Below, in pieces: positions 46,888 through 55,869 of a stretch of 64,000 nucleotides of DNA. The notes under the pieces were generated by a model. That model saw only the letters and a list, made by a program, of their open reading frames with translations, was not told the origin of the DNA and ran no database searches. Numbering within the stretch: position 1 is the stretch's first letter; each line of letters begins with the position of its first letter. The stretch is from an uncultured Gammaproteobacteria bacterium (GTDB lineage: Bacteria > Pseudomonadota > Gammaproteobacteria > Nitrosococcales > Methylophagaceae): NCBI GenBank assembly GCA_905479075.1, contig CAJQLA010000015.1, positions 1 through 64,000 of the forward strand, written 5' to 3'. A program made the translations under genes and the position numbers.

Positions 46888-47477
46888 GACTTATTATTCT
46901 CTAGACGTTCAATGCGTGCGATTATACGGTCACAATCTGCACGTAGTGTATCAACGTCTGATAAATAGGTCTTTATCTGTGATTGGTCCGGCAATATTTG
47001 GGCTTCTTCTCTAAGATACTCTGAAATATTTTGTTGCATTGATGCGTGACTATTTTTAGCCCAAAAGGCGAAGTTACGTAAACCTTCAGCAATCGGATAG
47101 GCAAGCGTGTCGCCAGTGATTTTAGCAAGCTGGCGTTCCCAATCAAAATCAAAACCATCAAGAATATCTCTTAATTGCTTAGCAAATTGCACATTGCCGT
47201 GAATTTCAATTGCGGCAGAAAATAACGTGTCAGGTTCACTACCGACTTTAAGAAGATCGAAGGATGTACCCTTGATACTTAGATCACTTTCGTTACTATC
47301 ACTGGTCGATAATTGTATTTTTTGTTGGTCAAAAACAGCCAAGATGGTTAATTCAATATCGCTGACATTGATGGCAATACGGCGGCCATCAAACTGTTCA
47401 AGCTTTTCCTTAGTTTCTGGATCTTGTGCCAGTGCCGTATTCAATACGAATTCAAAAGGCTTTAAGAATGAACTCAT
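46884..47477 (-). CDS. ubiJ: Ubiquinone biosynthesis accessory factor UbiJ
   Basis: A 197-residue SCP2-domain protein that helps hold lipid intermediates in the Ubi complex. The N-terminal half carries the SCP2 fold (about residues 12-110) and the C-terminal part ends in a helical SDVDTLRADCDRIIARIERL. Its position between ubiE and ubiB is the conserved arrangement and supports the assignment more than sequence identity does. Confidence 0.88.
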   Translation of the reverse strand: MSSFLKPFEFVLNTALAQDPETKEKLEQFDGRRIAINVSDIELTILAVFDQQKIQLSTSDSNESDLSIKGTSFDLLKVGSEPDTLFSAAIEIHGNVQFAKQLRDILDGFDFDWERQLAKITGDTLAYPIAEGLRNFAFWAKNSHASMQQNISEYLREEAQILPDQSQIKTYLSDVDTLRADCDRIIARIERLENNKS

Positions 47478-47489
47478 TATAAAGTGGGT

Positions 47490-48236
47490 TTAAAATTTAT
47501 AACCAGAATGTAGGGCGACAATCCCCGCACTCATATTATGATAGTCACACCGCTCGAAGCCAGCTTCAACCATCATTGATTTCATGGTTTCTTGATCTGG
47601 GTGCATACGAATTGATTCAGCTAAATAGCGATAACTATCTTCATCATTTGAAACCACTTTGCCGATCTTAGGCAGTAATTTAAATGAATAAGTATCATAC
47701 ACAGGGGCTAGCCAATCAGCAGGTTTAGAAAACTCTAGGATGAGTAAGCGACCTCCGGGTTTTAAAACACGATACATAGATCGTAATGCGGCATTTTTGT
47801 CTGTGACATTACGCAAGCCAAAAGCAATGCTAATACAGTCAAAACTATTATCAGGGAAGGGTAAAGATTCAGCATTAGCTTGTACATAATCAATGTTATT
47901 GACGATGCCCTGGTCTGTGAGTCTATCTCGTCCGACATTGAGCATGCTGGCATTAATATCGGCTAGAATAACTTGGCCTGTACTACCCACTAATTTTGAG
48001 AACTTAAGCGTCAGATCGCCCGTTCCTCCAGCTATATCTAATACTTTAGAGCCCTTTTTGACACCACTTGAATGAATAGTAAAACGTTTCCATAATCGAT
48101 GAACACCCATCGACATTAAATCATTCATCAAATCATATTTATCTGCGACAGAATGGAAAACACCGGCAACACGCTGTACTTTGTCTTCAACAGGAACTTC
48201 CTGATAGCCAAAATGAGTTGTTTTTTTGTTATCCAA
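47490..48236 (-). CDS. ubiE: Ubiquinone/menaquinone C-methyltransferase UbiE
   Basis: A 248-residue SAM-dependent methyltransferase. It begins with [20 protein letters not shown] and [18 protein letters not shown], has the SAM loop [15 protein letters not shown], and the UbiE blocks [15 protein letters not shown] and LEFSKP. It methylates the benzoquinone ring in coenzyme Q synthesis. It lies 12 bases before ubiJ. Confidence 0.97.
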   Translation of the reverse strand: MDNKKTTHFGYQEVPVEDKVQRVAGVFHSVADKYDLMNDLMSMGVHRLWKRFTIHSSGVKKGSKVLDIAGGTGDLTLKFSKLVGSTGQVILADINASMLNVGRDRLTDQGIVNNIDYVQANAESLPFPDNSFDCISIAFGLRNVTDKNAALRSMYRVLKPGGRLLILEFSKPADWLAPVYDTYSFKLLPKIGKVVSNDEDSYRYLAESIRMHPDQETMKSMMVEAGFERCDYHNMSAGIVALHSGYKF

Positions 48237-48246
48237 AATAATTCCT

Positions 48247-48606
48247 TTACGGTTGTCGCTGATAGCCAGCTTGTGAAAGCTTATCTATATAGTGTTGCCA
48301 ACGCTCTTTATATTCAGTAGATAATTGGTATAAATAATCCCAAGTAAACAAACCGCTATCATGACCATCATCAAAGAATATCTTGAGTGCATAGTGACCG
48401 ACAGGAGCGATTTGATCAATCGCTACGTGTTCTTTATGTACTTGTAAGGTCTGTTGACCTGGTCCATGGCCCTGTACTTCCGCAGAAGGTGACGATACAC
48501 GAAGATACTCTGCTGGCAAAGTATATGCCTTGTCTTCATATCTGAGTTCTAGACACTTCGATTGTTTGTGCAGGGTTATTTCTGTTGGGGGATTCTGGTT
48601 CGCCAT
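48247..48606 (-). CDS. DUF971 (gamma-butyrobetaine hydroxylase-like N-terminal domain) protein
   Basis: A 119-residue single-domain protein. The core reads [20 protein letters not shown], then [20 protein letters not shown] and [11 protein letters not shown], the pattern of the DUF971 family. It is commonly found between hslU and ubiE; its role is not established. Gaps to both neighbours are about 11 bases, so it belongs to this operon. Confidence 0.85.
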   Translation of the reverse strand: MANQNPPTEITLHKQSKCLELRYEDKAYTLPAEYLRVSSPSAEVQGHGPGQQTLQVHKEHVAIDQIAPVGHYALKIFFDDGHDSGLFTWDYLYQLSTEYKERWQHYIDKLSQAGYQRQP

Positions 48607-48617
48607 TTTATGTCGTT

Positions 48618-49943
48618 CTATAGAATATAACGTGATAGATCTTCATCTTGCACTAAATTTGATAATTGTTGATTGACATAATCAGCGTTAATCTCTATTT
48701 GGTGCTGTCCATCTTCGGCTGTGTTGTAAGAGACCTCTTCAAGTAATTTTTCTAGCATGGTATGCAAGCGACGAGCGCCAATATTCTCTGTTTGCTCATT
48801 GACTTGGCATGCGAGTTCAGCAATTTGTCTTAATCCGTCATCGCTAAAGGTTAATTGCGTATTCTCAGTGGCCAGTAATGCACTGTATTGTTCTGTGAGT
48901 GAGGCATCAGGCTCGGTTAAGATACGAACAAAATCATCAGCGCCAAGTGCATTTAACTCAACGCGAATAGGGAGTCGTCCTTGTAGCTCGGGGATGAGGT
49001 CAGAAGGTTTACTCAAATGGAATGCACCTGAAGCGATAAACAAAATATGATCTGTTTTTAACATGCCATATTTAGTAGACACCGTGCTGCCTTCGACTAA
49101 AGGTAATAAATCACGTTGCACGCCTGCACGGGAAACATCAGCGCCACCGCCTCCACCTTCACTACGATGAGTGATTTTATCGACCTCATCTAAAAAGACA
49201 ATACCGTTTTGTTCTACAGCTTCAATAACCTGTGCCTTAAGGTCTTCTTCATTAATAAGCTTGTCTGCCTCTTCTTCTACTAAGAGCCGTTTTGCTTTTT
49301 TGACCGTTATTTTACGGGTTGATTTACGTGATGACCCCATATTTTGGAACATGTCCTGTAATTGATTGGTCATTTCTTCCATACCAGGTGGTGACATGAT
49401 TTCAACGCCAACACTAGGTGAACTAAGCTCTAGTTCAATTTCGCGATCATCTAAGCTGCCTTCGCGTAACATTTTGCGAAAGCGTTGCCGTGTATTTGAT
49501 TGTTCATCACCATCCTCTTGACCACGAGCAGGGGGCAATAAACTATCTAAGATACGTTCTTCCGCAGAATCTTCAGCACTTATTTTTACTTTCTTGACAG
49601 CTTGTTCGCGTAACATCTTCATCGCCGTTTCAGCGAGATCACGGATAATCGATTCGACATCGCGTCCGACATAACCTACTTCAGTGAACTTGGTCGCCTC
49701 AACTTTGATAAAAGGGGCATTGGCTAGTTTTGCCAATCTGCGAGCAATTTCTGTTTTTCCCACACCTGTCGGGCCAATCATTAAAATATTTTTTGGTGTG
49801 ATTTCATGTTGGAATTCAGTAGAAAGTTGTTTACGACGCCAGCGGTTTCTGAGGGCGATTGCTACAGCTTTCTTAGCCGCTTGTTGACCGATGATATGTT
49901 TATCTAATTCTTGAACAATTTGTTTAGGTGTTAATGCGTGCAT
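48618..49943 (-). CDS. hslU: HslVU protease ATPase subunit HslU
   Basis: A 441-residue AAA+ unfoldase. It has [20 protein letters not shown] at the start, Walker [21 protein letters not shown], Walker [13 protein letters not shown] and the sensor region [20 protein letters not shown]. The final residues DEDLSRYIL insert into HslV and activate it. It is encoded seven bases after hslV. Confidence 0.97.
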   Translation of the reverse strand: MHALTPKQIVQELDKHIIGQQAAKKAVAIALRNRWRRKQLSTEFQHEITPKNILMIGPTGVGKTEIARRLAKLANAPFIKVEATKFTEVGYVGRDVESIIRDLAETAMKMLREQAVKKVKISAEDSAEERILDSLLPPARGQEDGDEQSNTRQRFRKMLREGSLDDREIELELSSPSVGVEIMSPPGMEEMTNQLQDMFQNMGSSRKSTRKITVKKAKRLLVEEEADKLINEEDLKAQVIEAVEQNGIVFLDEVDKITHRSEGGGGGADVSRAGVQRDLLPLVEGSTVSTKYGMLKTDHILFIASGAFHLSKPSDLIPELQGRLPIRVELNALGADDFVRILTEPDASLTEQYSALLATENTQLTFSDDGLRQIAELACQVNEQTENIGARRLHTMLEKLLEEVSYNTAEDGQHQIEINADYVNQQLSNLVQDEDLSRYIL

Positions 49944-49949
49944 AGTGTT

Positions 49950-50498
49950 TTATTCAGACTCGTTTTCTAAAGTTTCAATAGTAAGGTTGTGATTGGTGTA
50001 AATGCAGATATCAGCGGCTATATTAAGTCCTTTTTCGACAATATCACGGGCACTAAGATCAGTGTTTTCAACAAGTGCTGTTGCTGCAGATTGGGCAAAA
50101 GGGCCGCCAGAACCGATTGCCATCAGGCCACCTTCAGGCTCAATGACATCACCATTACCAGTAATGATCAAAGATTGTTCTTTGTCCGCTACAGCTAATA
50201 ATGCTTCAAGGCGGCGCATCATACGGTCGGTACGCCAGTCTTTGGCCAGCTCAAGGGCGCTTCGCGTTAAGTTGCCTTGATGTTTTTCAAGTTTGGCTTC
50301 AAATCGTTCAAATAAAGTAAACGCATCTGCTGTACCTCCAGCAAATCCAGCAATGACTTGATCGTTATACAGCCGACGTACTTTTCGCGCGTTGCCTTTC
50401 ATGACAGTATTGCCAAGACTAACTTGGCCATCGCCACCAATAACTACTTGCCCATTACGGCGATAAGATAGGATAGTAGTACCGCGGTACTGCTCCAT
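49950..50498 (-). CDS. hslV: HslVU protease proteolytic subunit HslV
   Basis: A 182-residue proteasome-beta-like peptidase. The start is [17 protein letters not shown]; the catalytic Thr is expected at the GTT junction (Thr7) after processing. Other family marks are [20 protein letters not shown] and [19 protein letters not shown]. It is the first gene of the leftward operon, with AGGAG upstream of the ATG. Confidence 0.96.
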   Translation of the reverse strand: MEQYRGTTILSYRRNGQVVIGGDGQVSLGNTVMKGNARKVRRLYNDQVIAGFAGGTADAFTLFERFEAKLEKHQGNLTRSALELAKDWRTDRMMRRLEALLAVADKEQSLIITGNGDVIEPEGGLMAIGSGGPFAQSAATALVENTDLSARDIVEKGLNIAADICIYTNHNLTIETLENESE

Positions 50499-50647
50499 AG
50501 AGAGACTCCTGTAGAATTCTGCTGGGTATAATTAAGCTTGATAGTATACTATGCGCTGTTTTATCGCGCAGTGATTATTAAGAATATTAAATAAAGAAGC
50601 CAGATTGAGCTACATAAAGATTATTTCTTTATATTCCTGTTTTGTAG

Positions 50648-50676
50648 TTGACAGCAGCCTTTAATTTACGAATAAT
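50648..50676 (+). promoter_or_regulatory. Sigma70 promoter of the tRNA-tuf operon
   Basis: A perfect TTGACA (50648-50653), a 17-base spacer and AATAAT (50671-50676, five of six). Transcription should begin near 50684, just before tRNA-Tyr. Confidence 0.82.
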
Positions 50677-50689
50677 GTCCTGTTTTCGT

Positions 50690-50774
50690 GGAGGGGTTCC
50701 CGAGTGGCCAAAGGGATCAGACTGTAAATCTGACGGCTCCGCCTTCGGAGGTTCGAATCCTCCCCCCTCCACCA
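50690..50774 (+). tRNA. tRNA-Tyr (GTA)
   Basis: A long-variable-arm tRNA. The acceptor stem is GGAGGGG with CCCCTCC, the anticodon GTA lies at 50724-50726 in an ACTGTAAAT loop, the T arm is GGTTCGAATCC, and CCA is encoded. The sequence closely follows the tyrU type. Confidence 0.97.
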
Positions 50775-50802
50775 GTAATATATAAAGAGTATGTAGTTAG
50801 AT

Positions 50803-50876
50803 GCGGGTGTAGTTCAATGGTAGAACTCCAGCCTTCCAAGCTGATCACGTGGGTTCGATTCCCATCACCCGCTCCA
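50803..50876 (+). tRNA. tRNA-Gly (TCC)
   Basis: The acceptor stem is GCGGGTG with CACCCGC, the anticodon TCC is at 50835-50837, the T loop is TTCGATT, and CCA is encoded. Its place between tRNA-Tyr and tRNA-Thr matches glyT of the tufB operon. Confidence 0.96.
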
Positions 50877-50895
50877 TAATTTGTTTGGAACCACG

Positions 50896-50971
50896 GCCCG
50901 CATAGCTCAGTCGGTAGAGCGCATCCATGGTAAGGATGAGGTCATCAGTTCGATTCTGATTGTGGGCTCCA
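50896..50971 (+). tRNA. tRNA-Thr (GGT)
   Basis: The acceptor stem is GCCCGCA with TGTGGGC (one G-T wobble), the D arm is AGCTCAGTCGGTAGAGC, and the anticodon GGT lies at 50929-50931 between CATCC and GGATG. CCA is encoded. It precedes tuf as in enterobacteria. Confidence 0.96.
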
Positions 50972-50998
50972 TACATACTTAGAGTAAGTATTTGATTT

Positions 50999-51018
50999 AG
51001 ACAGGGATTTTTCTGTCT
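50999..51018 (+). terminator. Terminator-like hairpin between tRNA-Thr and tuf
   Basis: AGACAG pairs with CTGTCT around an 8-base loop and is followed by TTTTTGTTTTTG. It could partly end the tRNA transcript or serve as a processing site ahead of tuf. The stem is short. Confidence 0.5.
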
Positions 51019-51066
51019 TTTTTGTTTTTGTTATAACTTGATAATATTGACGGGGAGACTCTAGTC

Positions 51067-52257
51067 ATGTCTAAAGAAAAATTTGAGAGAACGAAGCCAC
51101 ATGTCAATGTGGGCACGATAGGTCACGTAGATCATGGTAAGACTACGTTGACAGCGGCGATTACGAAAGTAATGGCAGACGCCCAAGGTGGCGAAACAAA
51201 ATCTTTCGCAGAGATTGATAACGCGCCAGAAGAAAGAGAGCGTGGTATTACAATTTCAACCTCACACGTAGAGTATGAAACAGCAAACCGTCACTATGCG
51301 CATGTAGATTGCCCAGGCCATGCTGATTATGTGAAAAACATGATCACCGGTGCAGCCCAAATGGACGGCGCTATCTTAGTTGTTAACGCAGCAGATGGTC
51401 CAATGCCACAAACACGTGAACATATCCTATTGTCACGTCAAGTAGGTGTTCCATACATCGTTGTGTTCTTAAACAAAGCCGACATGGTCGATGATGAAGA
51501 GCTTATCGAATTGGTAGAAATGGAAGTGCGTGAGTTGCTAGACAAATACGAGTTTCCTGGCGACGACACACCTATTATTGTAGGTAGTGCACTTAAAGCC
51601 TTAGAAGGTGACACTAGTGATATTGGCGTACCATCAATCATCAAGCTTGGTGAAGCGATGGACAGCTACTTCCCACAACCAGAACGTGCCGTAGACGGTT
51701 CATTCTTGATGCCGATTGAAGATGTATTCTCAATTTCAGGTCGTGGTACCGTTGTAACAGGTCGTGTAGAACGCGGTATTGTTAAAGTGGGTGAAGAGTT
51801 AGATATCGTTGGTATCAAAGACACTCAGAAGACGACCTGTACAGGTGTTGAAATGTTCCGTAAATTACTTGACGAAGGTCAAGCGGGCGACAACGTAGGT
51901 GTATTGCTACGTGGAACCAAGCGTGAAGATGTTGACCGTGGTCAAGTATTAGCACATCCGGGCACAATCAAGCCGCACACACAATTTGAAGCGGAAGTAT
52001 ATATTCTGTCTAAAGATGAAGGTGGCCGTCACACACCATTTTTTAATGGTTACCGCCCACAGTTTTACTTTAGAACAACCGACGTTACAGGTGCATGTGA
52101 ATTACCATCAGGCGTAGAGATGGTTATGCCTGGAGATAACGTTAAGATGGACGTAACCCTGATTGCACCGATTGCGATGGAAGAAGGATTACGTTTTGCT
52201 ATTCGTGAAGGCGGCCGTACCGTTGGTGCTGGTGTCGTTAGTAAAATTACTGAATAG
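51067..52257 (+). CDS. tuf: Elongation factor Tu
   Basis: A 396-residue GTPase that delivers aminoacyl-tRNA to the ribosome. The P loop is [15 protein letters not shown], switch and G3 are [13 protein letters not shown], and G4 is [10 protein letters not shown]. Domains 2 and 3 are complete, ending [14 protein letters not shown]. Position after tRNA-Tyr/Gly/Thr and before secE identifies this as the tufB-type copy. Confidence 0.98.
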   Translation: MSKEKFERTKPHVNVGTIGHVDHGKTTLTAAITKVMADAQGGETKSFAEIDNAPEERERGITISTSHVEYETANRHYAHVDCPGHADYVKNMITGAAQMDGAILVVNAADGPMPQTREHILLSRQVGVPYIVVFLNKADMVDDEELIELVEMEVRELLDKYEFPGDDTPIIVGSALKALEGDTSDIGVPSIIKLGEAMDSYFPQPERAVDGSFLMPIEDVFSISGRGTVVTGRVERGIVKVGEELDIVGIKDTQKTTCTGVEMFRKLLDEGQAGDNVGVLLRGTKREDVDRGQVLAHPGTIKPHTQFEAEVYILSKDEGGRHTPFFNGYRPQFYFRTTDVTGACELPSGVEMVMPGDNVKMDVTLIAPIAMEEGLRFAIREGGRTVGAGVVSKITE

Positions 52258-52268
52258 AAAAGAATGCC

Positions 52269-52297
52269 TTAGCCGGGCACTTTGGAAGTCCGGCTAA
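52269..52297 (+). terminator. Terminator-like hairpin after tuf
   Basis: TTAGCCGG pairs with CCGGCTAA, with a further ACTT/AAGT inner stem, followed by ATTTT. It starts 11 bases after the tuf stop and lies before tRNA-Trp. Confidence 0.65.
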
Positions 52298-52315
52298 ATT
52301 TTCGGCATATATGTT

Positions 52316-52391
52316 AGGCCAGTAGCTCAATTGGCAGAGCGACGGTCTCCAAAACCGTAGGTTGGGGGTTCGATTCCCTCCTGGCCTGCCA
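52316..52391 (+). tRNA. tRNA-Trp (CCA)
   Basis: The acceptor stem is AGGCCAG with CTGGCCT, the anticodon CCA is at 52349-52351 between ACGGT and ACCGT, the T arm is GGTTCGATTCC, and the 3' CCA is encoded. It stands between tuf and secE. Confidence 0.97.
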
Positions 52392-52430
52392 TTTTGTCTT
52401 CTTCGAGATTAAATAAGATAACGAATAAGA

Positions 52431-52769
52431 ATGGCAGATAATATCAAGTTAATAATCGCAGTCATCATGATGGTGGTTGCGATTACTTTGTTTTACACCT
52501 ACTCAGAGTATTCAACGCTTCTGAGAGTACTTGGCTTGCTAGCAGTGGCAGGTTTAGCTGTGTTTATTGCATCAAGAACAGCTATTGGCTCAACTGTGTT
52601 GAGTTATGTTGGCGACACACAAGTTGAGGTCAGGAAAGTAGTTTGGCCGACACGACAAGAAACGCTGCAAACAACATTAATTGTTTTATTAATGGTGATG
52701 CTTGTTGCGTTGATGTTGTGGGCATTTGACTCACTATTGGGCTGGGCAGTTCGCTCCCTAATGCTATAA
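52431..52769 (+). CDS. secE: Preprotein translocase subunit SecE
   Basis: A 112-residue inner-membrane protein with three membrane helices, the gammaproteobacterial form. The amphipathic segment [19 protein letters not shown] before the last helix is the conserved SecY-clamping motif. It is paired with nusG, eight to fifteen bases downstream. Confidence 0.96.
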   Translation: MADNIKLIIAVIMMVVAITLFYTYSEYSTLLRVLGLLAVAGLAVFIASRTAIGSTVLSYVGDTQVEVRKVVWPTRQETLQTTLIVLLMVMLVALMLWAFDSLLGWAVRSLML

Positions 52770-52783
52770 GGAAAAGATTGAAG

Positions 52784-53317
52784 ATGAGTAAGCGTTGGTA
52801 TGTGATTCAAGCTTTTTCTGGTTATGAAGGCCAAGTTAAGCGTTCTTTAGAAGAGCGTATTGTGCGTTTTGGTCTAGAAGATAAGTTTGGCGAAGTTTTA
52901 GTCCCGACTGAAGAAGTGGTTGAGATGCGTGAAGGACAAAAACGTAGAAGTGAACGTAAATTCTTTCCTGGCTATGTTTTAGTCAATATGGAAATGGATG
53001 ATGAAACTTGGCATGTGGTGAATGATTTACCGCGTGTTTTACGTTTTATTGGTGGTTCGGGCGATCGTCCTGCACCGATTACTGAAGCTGAAGCAAACCA
53101 GATATTACAGCGCGTACAAGAAGGTGTGGAAAGCCCACGCCCGAAAGTCTTATTTGAACCAGGTGAAGTTGTTCGCGTTACAGACGGACCATTTAATGAT
53201 TTCACTGGTGTTGTTGAAGAAGTGAATTACGAAAAAAGCAAAATTCGTGTTGAGGTCATTATATTTGGCCGTTCAACACCGGTTGAACTTGAGTTCAGCC
53301 AAGTTGCAAAAGGTTAG
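52784..53317 (+). CDS. nusG: Transcription termination/antitermination factor NusG
   Basis: A 177-residue factor. The NGN domain (1 to about 115) starts [20 protein letters not shown] and has [20 protein letters not shown]. The C-terminal KOW domain has [20 protein letters not shown] and binds Rho or S10. ATG 52784 gives the usual MSKRWYV start; a TTG two codons upstream (52778) is possible but less likely. Confidence 0.97.
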   Translation: MSKRWYVIQAFSGYEGQVKRSLEERIVRFGLEDKFGEVLVPTEEVVEMREGQKRRSERKFFPGYVLVNMEMDDETWHVVNDLPRVLRFIGGSGDRPAPITEAEANQILQRVQEGVESPRPKVLFEPGEVVRVTDGPFNDFTGVVEEVNYEKSKIRVEVIIFGRSTPVELEFSQVAKG

Positions 53318-53347
53318 TATTTATCCAGCTTAGGCTGGTTTGTTATA

Positions 53348-53372
53348 GGGGAGCCGAGAGGCGCTTGTACCC
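53348..53372 (+). promoter_or_regulatory. Putative L1-binding leader of rplK-rplA
   Basis: GGG(G)A, then GCC-GAGA-GGC, then GCTTGTACCC: an outer GGG/CCC helix and an inner GCC/GGC hairpin with a GAGA cap, separated by an asymmetric loop. This resembles the L1 site on 23S rRNA used in feedback control of L11-L1 synthesis. It ends 15 bases before rplK. A small CCAGC/GCTGG hairpin lies just upstream at 53325-53338. Confidence 0.5.
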
Positions 53373-53387
53373 ATTGAGGAGAAAACG

Positions 53388-53822
53388 ATGGCTAAGAAAA
53401 TCGATGCCTATATCAAGTTGCAAGTAGCAGCTGGTTCGGCAAATCCAAGTCCTCCAGTTGGTCCTGCTTTAGGTCAACATGGTGTGAATATCATGGAGTT
53501 TTGTAAAGCATTTAATGCAAAGACTCAAAGCATGGAATCTGGCTTACCTGTTCCTGTTGTTATCACTGTCTACAATGATAAAAGTTTTACTTTCATCACT
53601 AAGACGCCACCAGCTGCAGTATTGCTTAAAAAAGCGGCGGGCTTGAAAAGTGGTAGTGGTCGACCTAACACAGAAAAAGTGGGTAAAGTAAATCGTGCTC
53701 AGTTAGAAGAAATCGCTACGATTAAAATGCCTGATCTATCAGCTAATGATATGGATGCGGCTGTTAAAACAATCGCTGGTACTGCACGTAGCATGGGCTT
53801 AGATACAGAGGGAGCAGAATAA
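53388..53822 (+). CDS. rplK: 50S ribosomal protein L11
   Basis: A 144-residue protein of the GTPase-associated centre. It has [20 protein letters not shown] and [19 protein letters not shown] at the N-terminus and [12 protein letters not shown] at the C-terminus. GAGGAG precedes the ATG. The stop and the rplA start share one base (TAATG). Confidence 0.98.
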   Translation: MAKKIDAYIKLQVAAGSANPSPPVGPALGQHGVNIMEFCKAFNAKTQSMESGLPVPVVITVYNDKSFTFITKTPPAAVLLKKAAGLKSGSGRPNTEKVGKVNRAQLEEIATIKMPDLSANDMDAAVKTIAGTARSMGLDTEGAE

Positions 53823-54514
53823 TGGCTGCTATCGGAAAAAGAACACGAGCTATTCGTGAAAAATTGGAAGAAGGTAAGTTATACGCTATTGATGAAGCAT
53901 TAACATTTGTTAAAGATAATGCATCAGCAAAGTTTGTTGAATCAATTGATGTAGCCATCAACCTAGGTGTTGATCCTCGTAAATCAGACCAAGTTGTTCG
54001 TAGCTCGACAGTATTACCAAATGGTACGGGTAAAACAGTACGTGTAGCTGTATTTGCACAAGGCGCAAATGCTGATGCTGCTAAAGAAGCCGGTGCTGAT
54101 GTAGTTGGTTTTGATGATTTAGCTGAATCAATCAAAGCAGGCAATATGGATTTTGATGTCGTGATTGCTTCACCTGATGCAATGCGTGTTGTTGGTACGC
54201 TAGGTCAAGTATTAGGCCCTCGTGGTTTAATGCCTAACCCTAAAGTAGGTACTGTGACACCAAATGTAGCTGAAGCAGTTAAAAACGCAAAAGCGGGTCA
54301 AGTTCGTTACCGTACAGATAAAGCAGGTATCATTCACTGCCCAATTGGTAACGCAAGCTTTGAAGTAGCAGCTTTAGAGCAGAACTTAAAAGCTTTGCTG
54401 GAAGATTTAAATAAATTAAAACCTAGCTCTGCGAAAGGTATTTATCTAAAACGTATCAGTGTCTCTAGCACAATGGGTGCTGGTGTCACATTAGATAAGT
54501 CTTTCTTAGACTAG
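53822..54514 (+). CDS. rplA: 50S ribosomal protein L1
   Basis: A 230-residue L1-stalk protein and likely repressor of its own operon. It has [20 protein letters not shown], the central [20 protein letters not shown] signature, and [20 protein letters not shown]. It overlaps rplK by one base. Confidence 0.98.
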   Translation: MAAIGKRTRAIREKLEEGKLYAIDEALTFVKDNASAKFVESIDVAINLGVDPRKSDQVVRSSTVLPNGTGKTVRVAVFAQGANADAAKEAGADVVGFDDLAESIKAGNMDFDVVIASPDAMRVVGTLGQVLGPRGLMPNPKVGTVTPNVAEAVKNAKAGQVRYRTDKAGIIHCPIGNASFEVAALEQNLKALLEDLNKLKPSSAKGIYLKRISVSSTMGAGVTLDKSFLD

Positions 54515-54524
54515 TAAAAATTTG

Positions 54525-54705
54525 GACCGCCCAGCTTTTAGCTGGGTCGTCTAAGACCGCAGGTATAACAATTTAATTGATCACCTTGAGTGATTGGCCT
54601 GCGCAGACGGGTTCAACTGCAGAATTTCTAATGTTGAACACCGTAAATGGTGGAAGAGGAAACTCTTCTTTGATAAGCAACATCACTATTTTTACGAATA
54701 GTGAC
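54525..54705 (+). promoter_or_regulatory. L10 leader of rplJ-rplL
   Basis: A structured 5' region between rplA and rplJ. It begins with a CCCAGCT/AGCTGGG hairpin (54530-54546). GTCTAAGACCGCAGGT (from 54550) pairs with GGCCTGCGCAGACGG (about 54597), the arrangement found in the E. coli rplJ leader where L10-L7/L12 binds. A CACTATT/AATAGTG hairpin (54684-54703) lies just before the perfect TAAGGAGGT ribosome site (54707-54715). Binding of L10 to shut translation is inference by homology. Confidence 0.75.
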
Positions 54706-54722
54706 CTAAGGAGGTAACTTAG

Positions 54723-55250
54723 GTGGCTCTAAATCTGGAAGGAAAAAAAGCTGTCGTTGCTGAGGTCGCTGAAATAGCGTCTACGGCTCACTCTGCAATT
54801 GCTGCAGAATACCGTGGATTATCTGTTTCTGACATGACTGCGCTACGTAATGCAGCACGTGAACAAAATGTTTACATTCGTGTTGTGAGAAATACGTTGG
54901 CACGTCGTGCTGTTGATGGAACTGATTTCGCCTGCATGCAGGAAGGAATGATTGGACCATTGGTATATGGGTTTTCAATGGAAGATCCAGGTGCTGTAGC
55001 ACGTGTCATGAGTGAGTTTTCGAAAGAAAACGATAAGTTCGAAGTCAAAATGGTTTCATTAGGGGGTAATTTATTACCTGCAACTGAGATTGACAGACTT
55101 GCCAAAATGCCTACTAAGGACCAAGCGATTGGCATTCTTATGGGTACGATGAAGGCACCAGTTGAGAAATTGGTTCGTACTTTGGTTGCACCGACTAGCA
55201 AGATGGTTCGTACATTCGCGGCTGTTCGCGATGCGAAAGAAGCAGCATAA
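54723..55250 (+). CDS. rplJ: 50S ribosomal protein L10
   Basis: A 175-residue stalk base protein. The N-terminal part has LEGKKAVVAEVAEIASTAHS and IAAEYRGLSVSDMTALRNAA, then VRNTLARRAV; the C-terminal helix that binds L7/L12 ends RTFAAVRDAKEAA. The start is GTG with a strong TAAGGAGGT upstream, so translation depends on a good ribosome site freed by the leader. Confidence 0.97.
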   Translation: MALNLEGKKAVVAEVAEIASTAHSAIAAEYRGLSVSDMTALRNAAREQNVYIRVVRNTLARRAVDGTDFACMQEGMIGPLVYGFSMEDPGAVARVMSEFSKENDKFEVKMVSLGGNLLPATEIDRLAKMPTKDQAIGILMGTMKAPVEKLVRTLVAPTSKMVRTFAAVRDAKEAA

Positions 55251-55309
55251 ATCACATTAGTGTGTTGCTGTAATTATTAATTCTGTAAGTTTGAATATAG
55301 GAAAAGAAA

Positions 55310-55690
55310 ATGGCTGTATCTAAAGATGATATTTTGGAAGCGATTTCAAATATGACAGTTGTTGAGGTCGTAGATTTGATCGAAGCAATGGAAGAAAAAT
55401 TTGGCGTAACTGCTGCTGCACCTGTTGCTGTAGCTGCTGCTGCCGGTGGTGATGCAGGTGGCGCAGCCGCTGCAGAACAAACTGAGTTTGACGTTGTAAT
55501 GACAAGCTTTGGTGATAACAAAGTAAGCGTTATCAAAGCTGTTCGTGGTATCACTGGTCTTGGCTTGAAAGAAGCTAAAGACATGGTTGAAGGTGTACCT
55601 GCAACAATTAAAGAAGGTGCAGAAAAAGCTGAAGCTGAAGAAGTTGTTAAAACACTTACTGATGCTGGTGCTGCCGCTGAACTTAAATAA
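55310..55690 (+). CDS. rplL: 50S ribosomal protein L7/L12
   Basis: A 126-residue acidic stalk protein. The N-terminal dimer domain has [20 protein letters not shown], the Ala/Gly-rich hinge runs about residues 38-58, and the C-terminal domain has [20 protein letters not shown]. It recruits translation factors. It is 59 bases after rplJ. Confidence 0.98.
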   Translation: MAVSKDDILEAISNMTVVEVVDLIEAMEEKFGVTAAAPVAVAAAAGGDAGGAAAAEQTEFDVVMTSFGDNKVSVIKAVRGITGLGLKEAKDMVEGVPATIKEGAEKAEAEEVVKTLTDAGAAAELK

Positions 55691-55701
55691 GTTGGCTCTT
55701 G

Positions 55702-55729
55702 ATCATGGTGGCTTTTGGGCCACCATGAT
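55702..55729 (+). promoter_or_regulatory. Stem-loop between rplL and rpoB (candidate RNase III site)
   Basis: An 11-bp perfect stem, ATCATGGTGGC with GCCACCATGAT, around TTTTGG and with no T tail. In E. coli this interval has an RNase III processing hairpin; the same role is inferred. Confidence 0.5.
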
Positions 55730-55738
55730 ATAGAAACT

Positions 55739-55766
55739 GGCTGGTGATTTTATCACCGGCCTTTTT
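55739..55766 (+). terminator. Attenuator/terminator between rplL and rpoB
   Basis: A 10-bp stem (GGCTGGTGAT with ATCACCGGCC, one wobble) with a TTT loop and a TTTTT tail. Such partial terminators lower rpoBC output relative to ribosomal proteins. Confidence 0.75.
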
Positions 55767-55869
55767 CCGTTACTGGTTAATGAGAAAACTTTTCATTAAC
55801 TAACTAAAAAAATATAACAATTCCTGCTAGCAATTACCTGCTATTAGGATGTTACTCGAGGTGTAATAA

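Noticed and set aside
50688-50879. Open frame of 63 codons running through two tRNA genes
   Set aside because: It is an accident of tRNA sequence; both tRNAs fold fully and there is no ribosome site.
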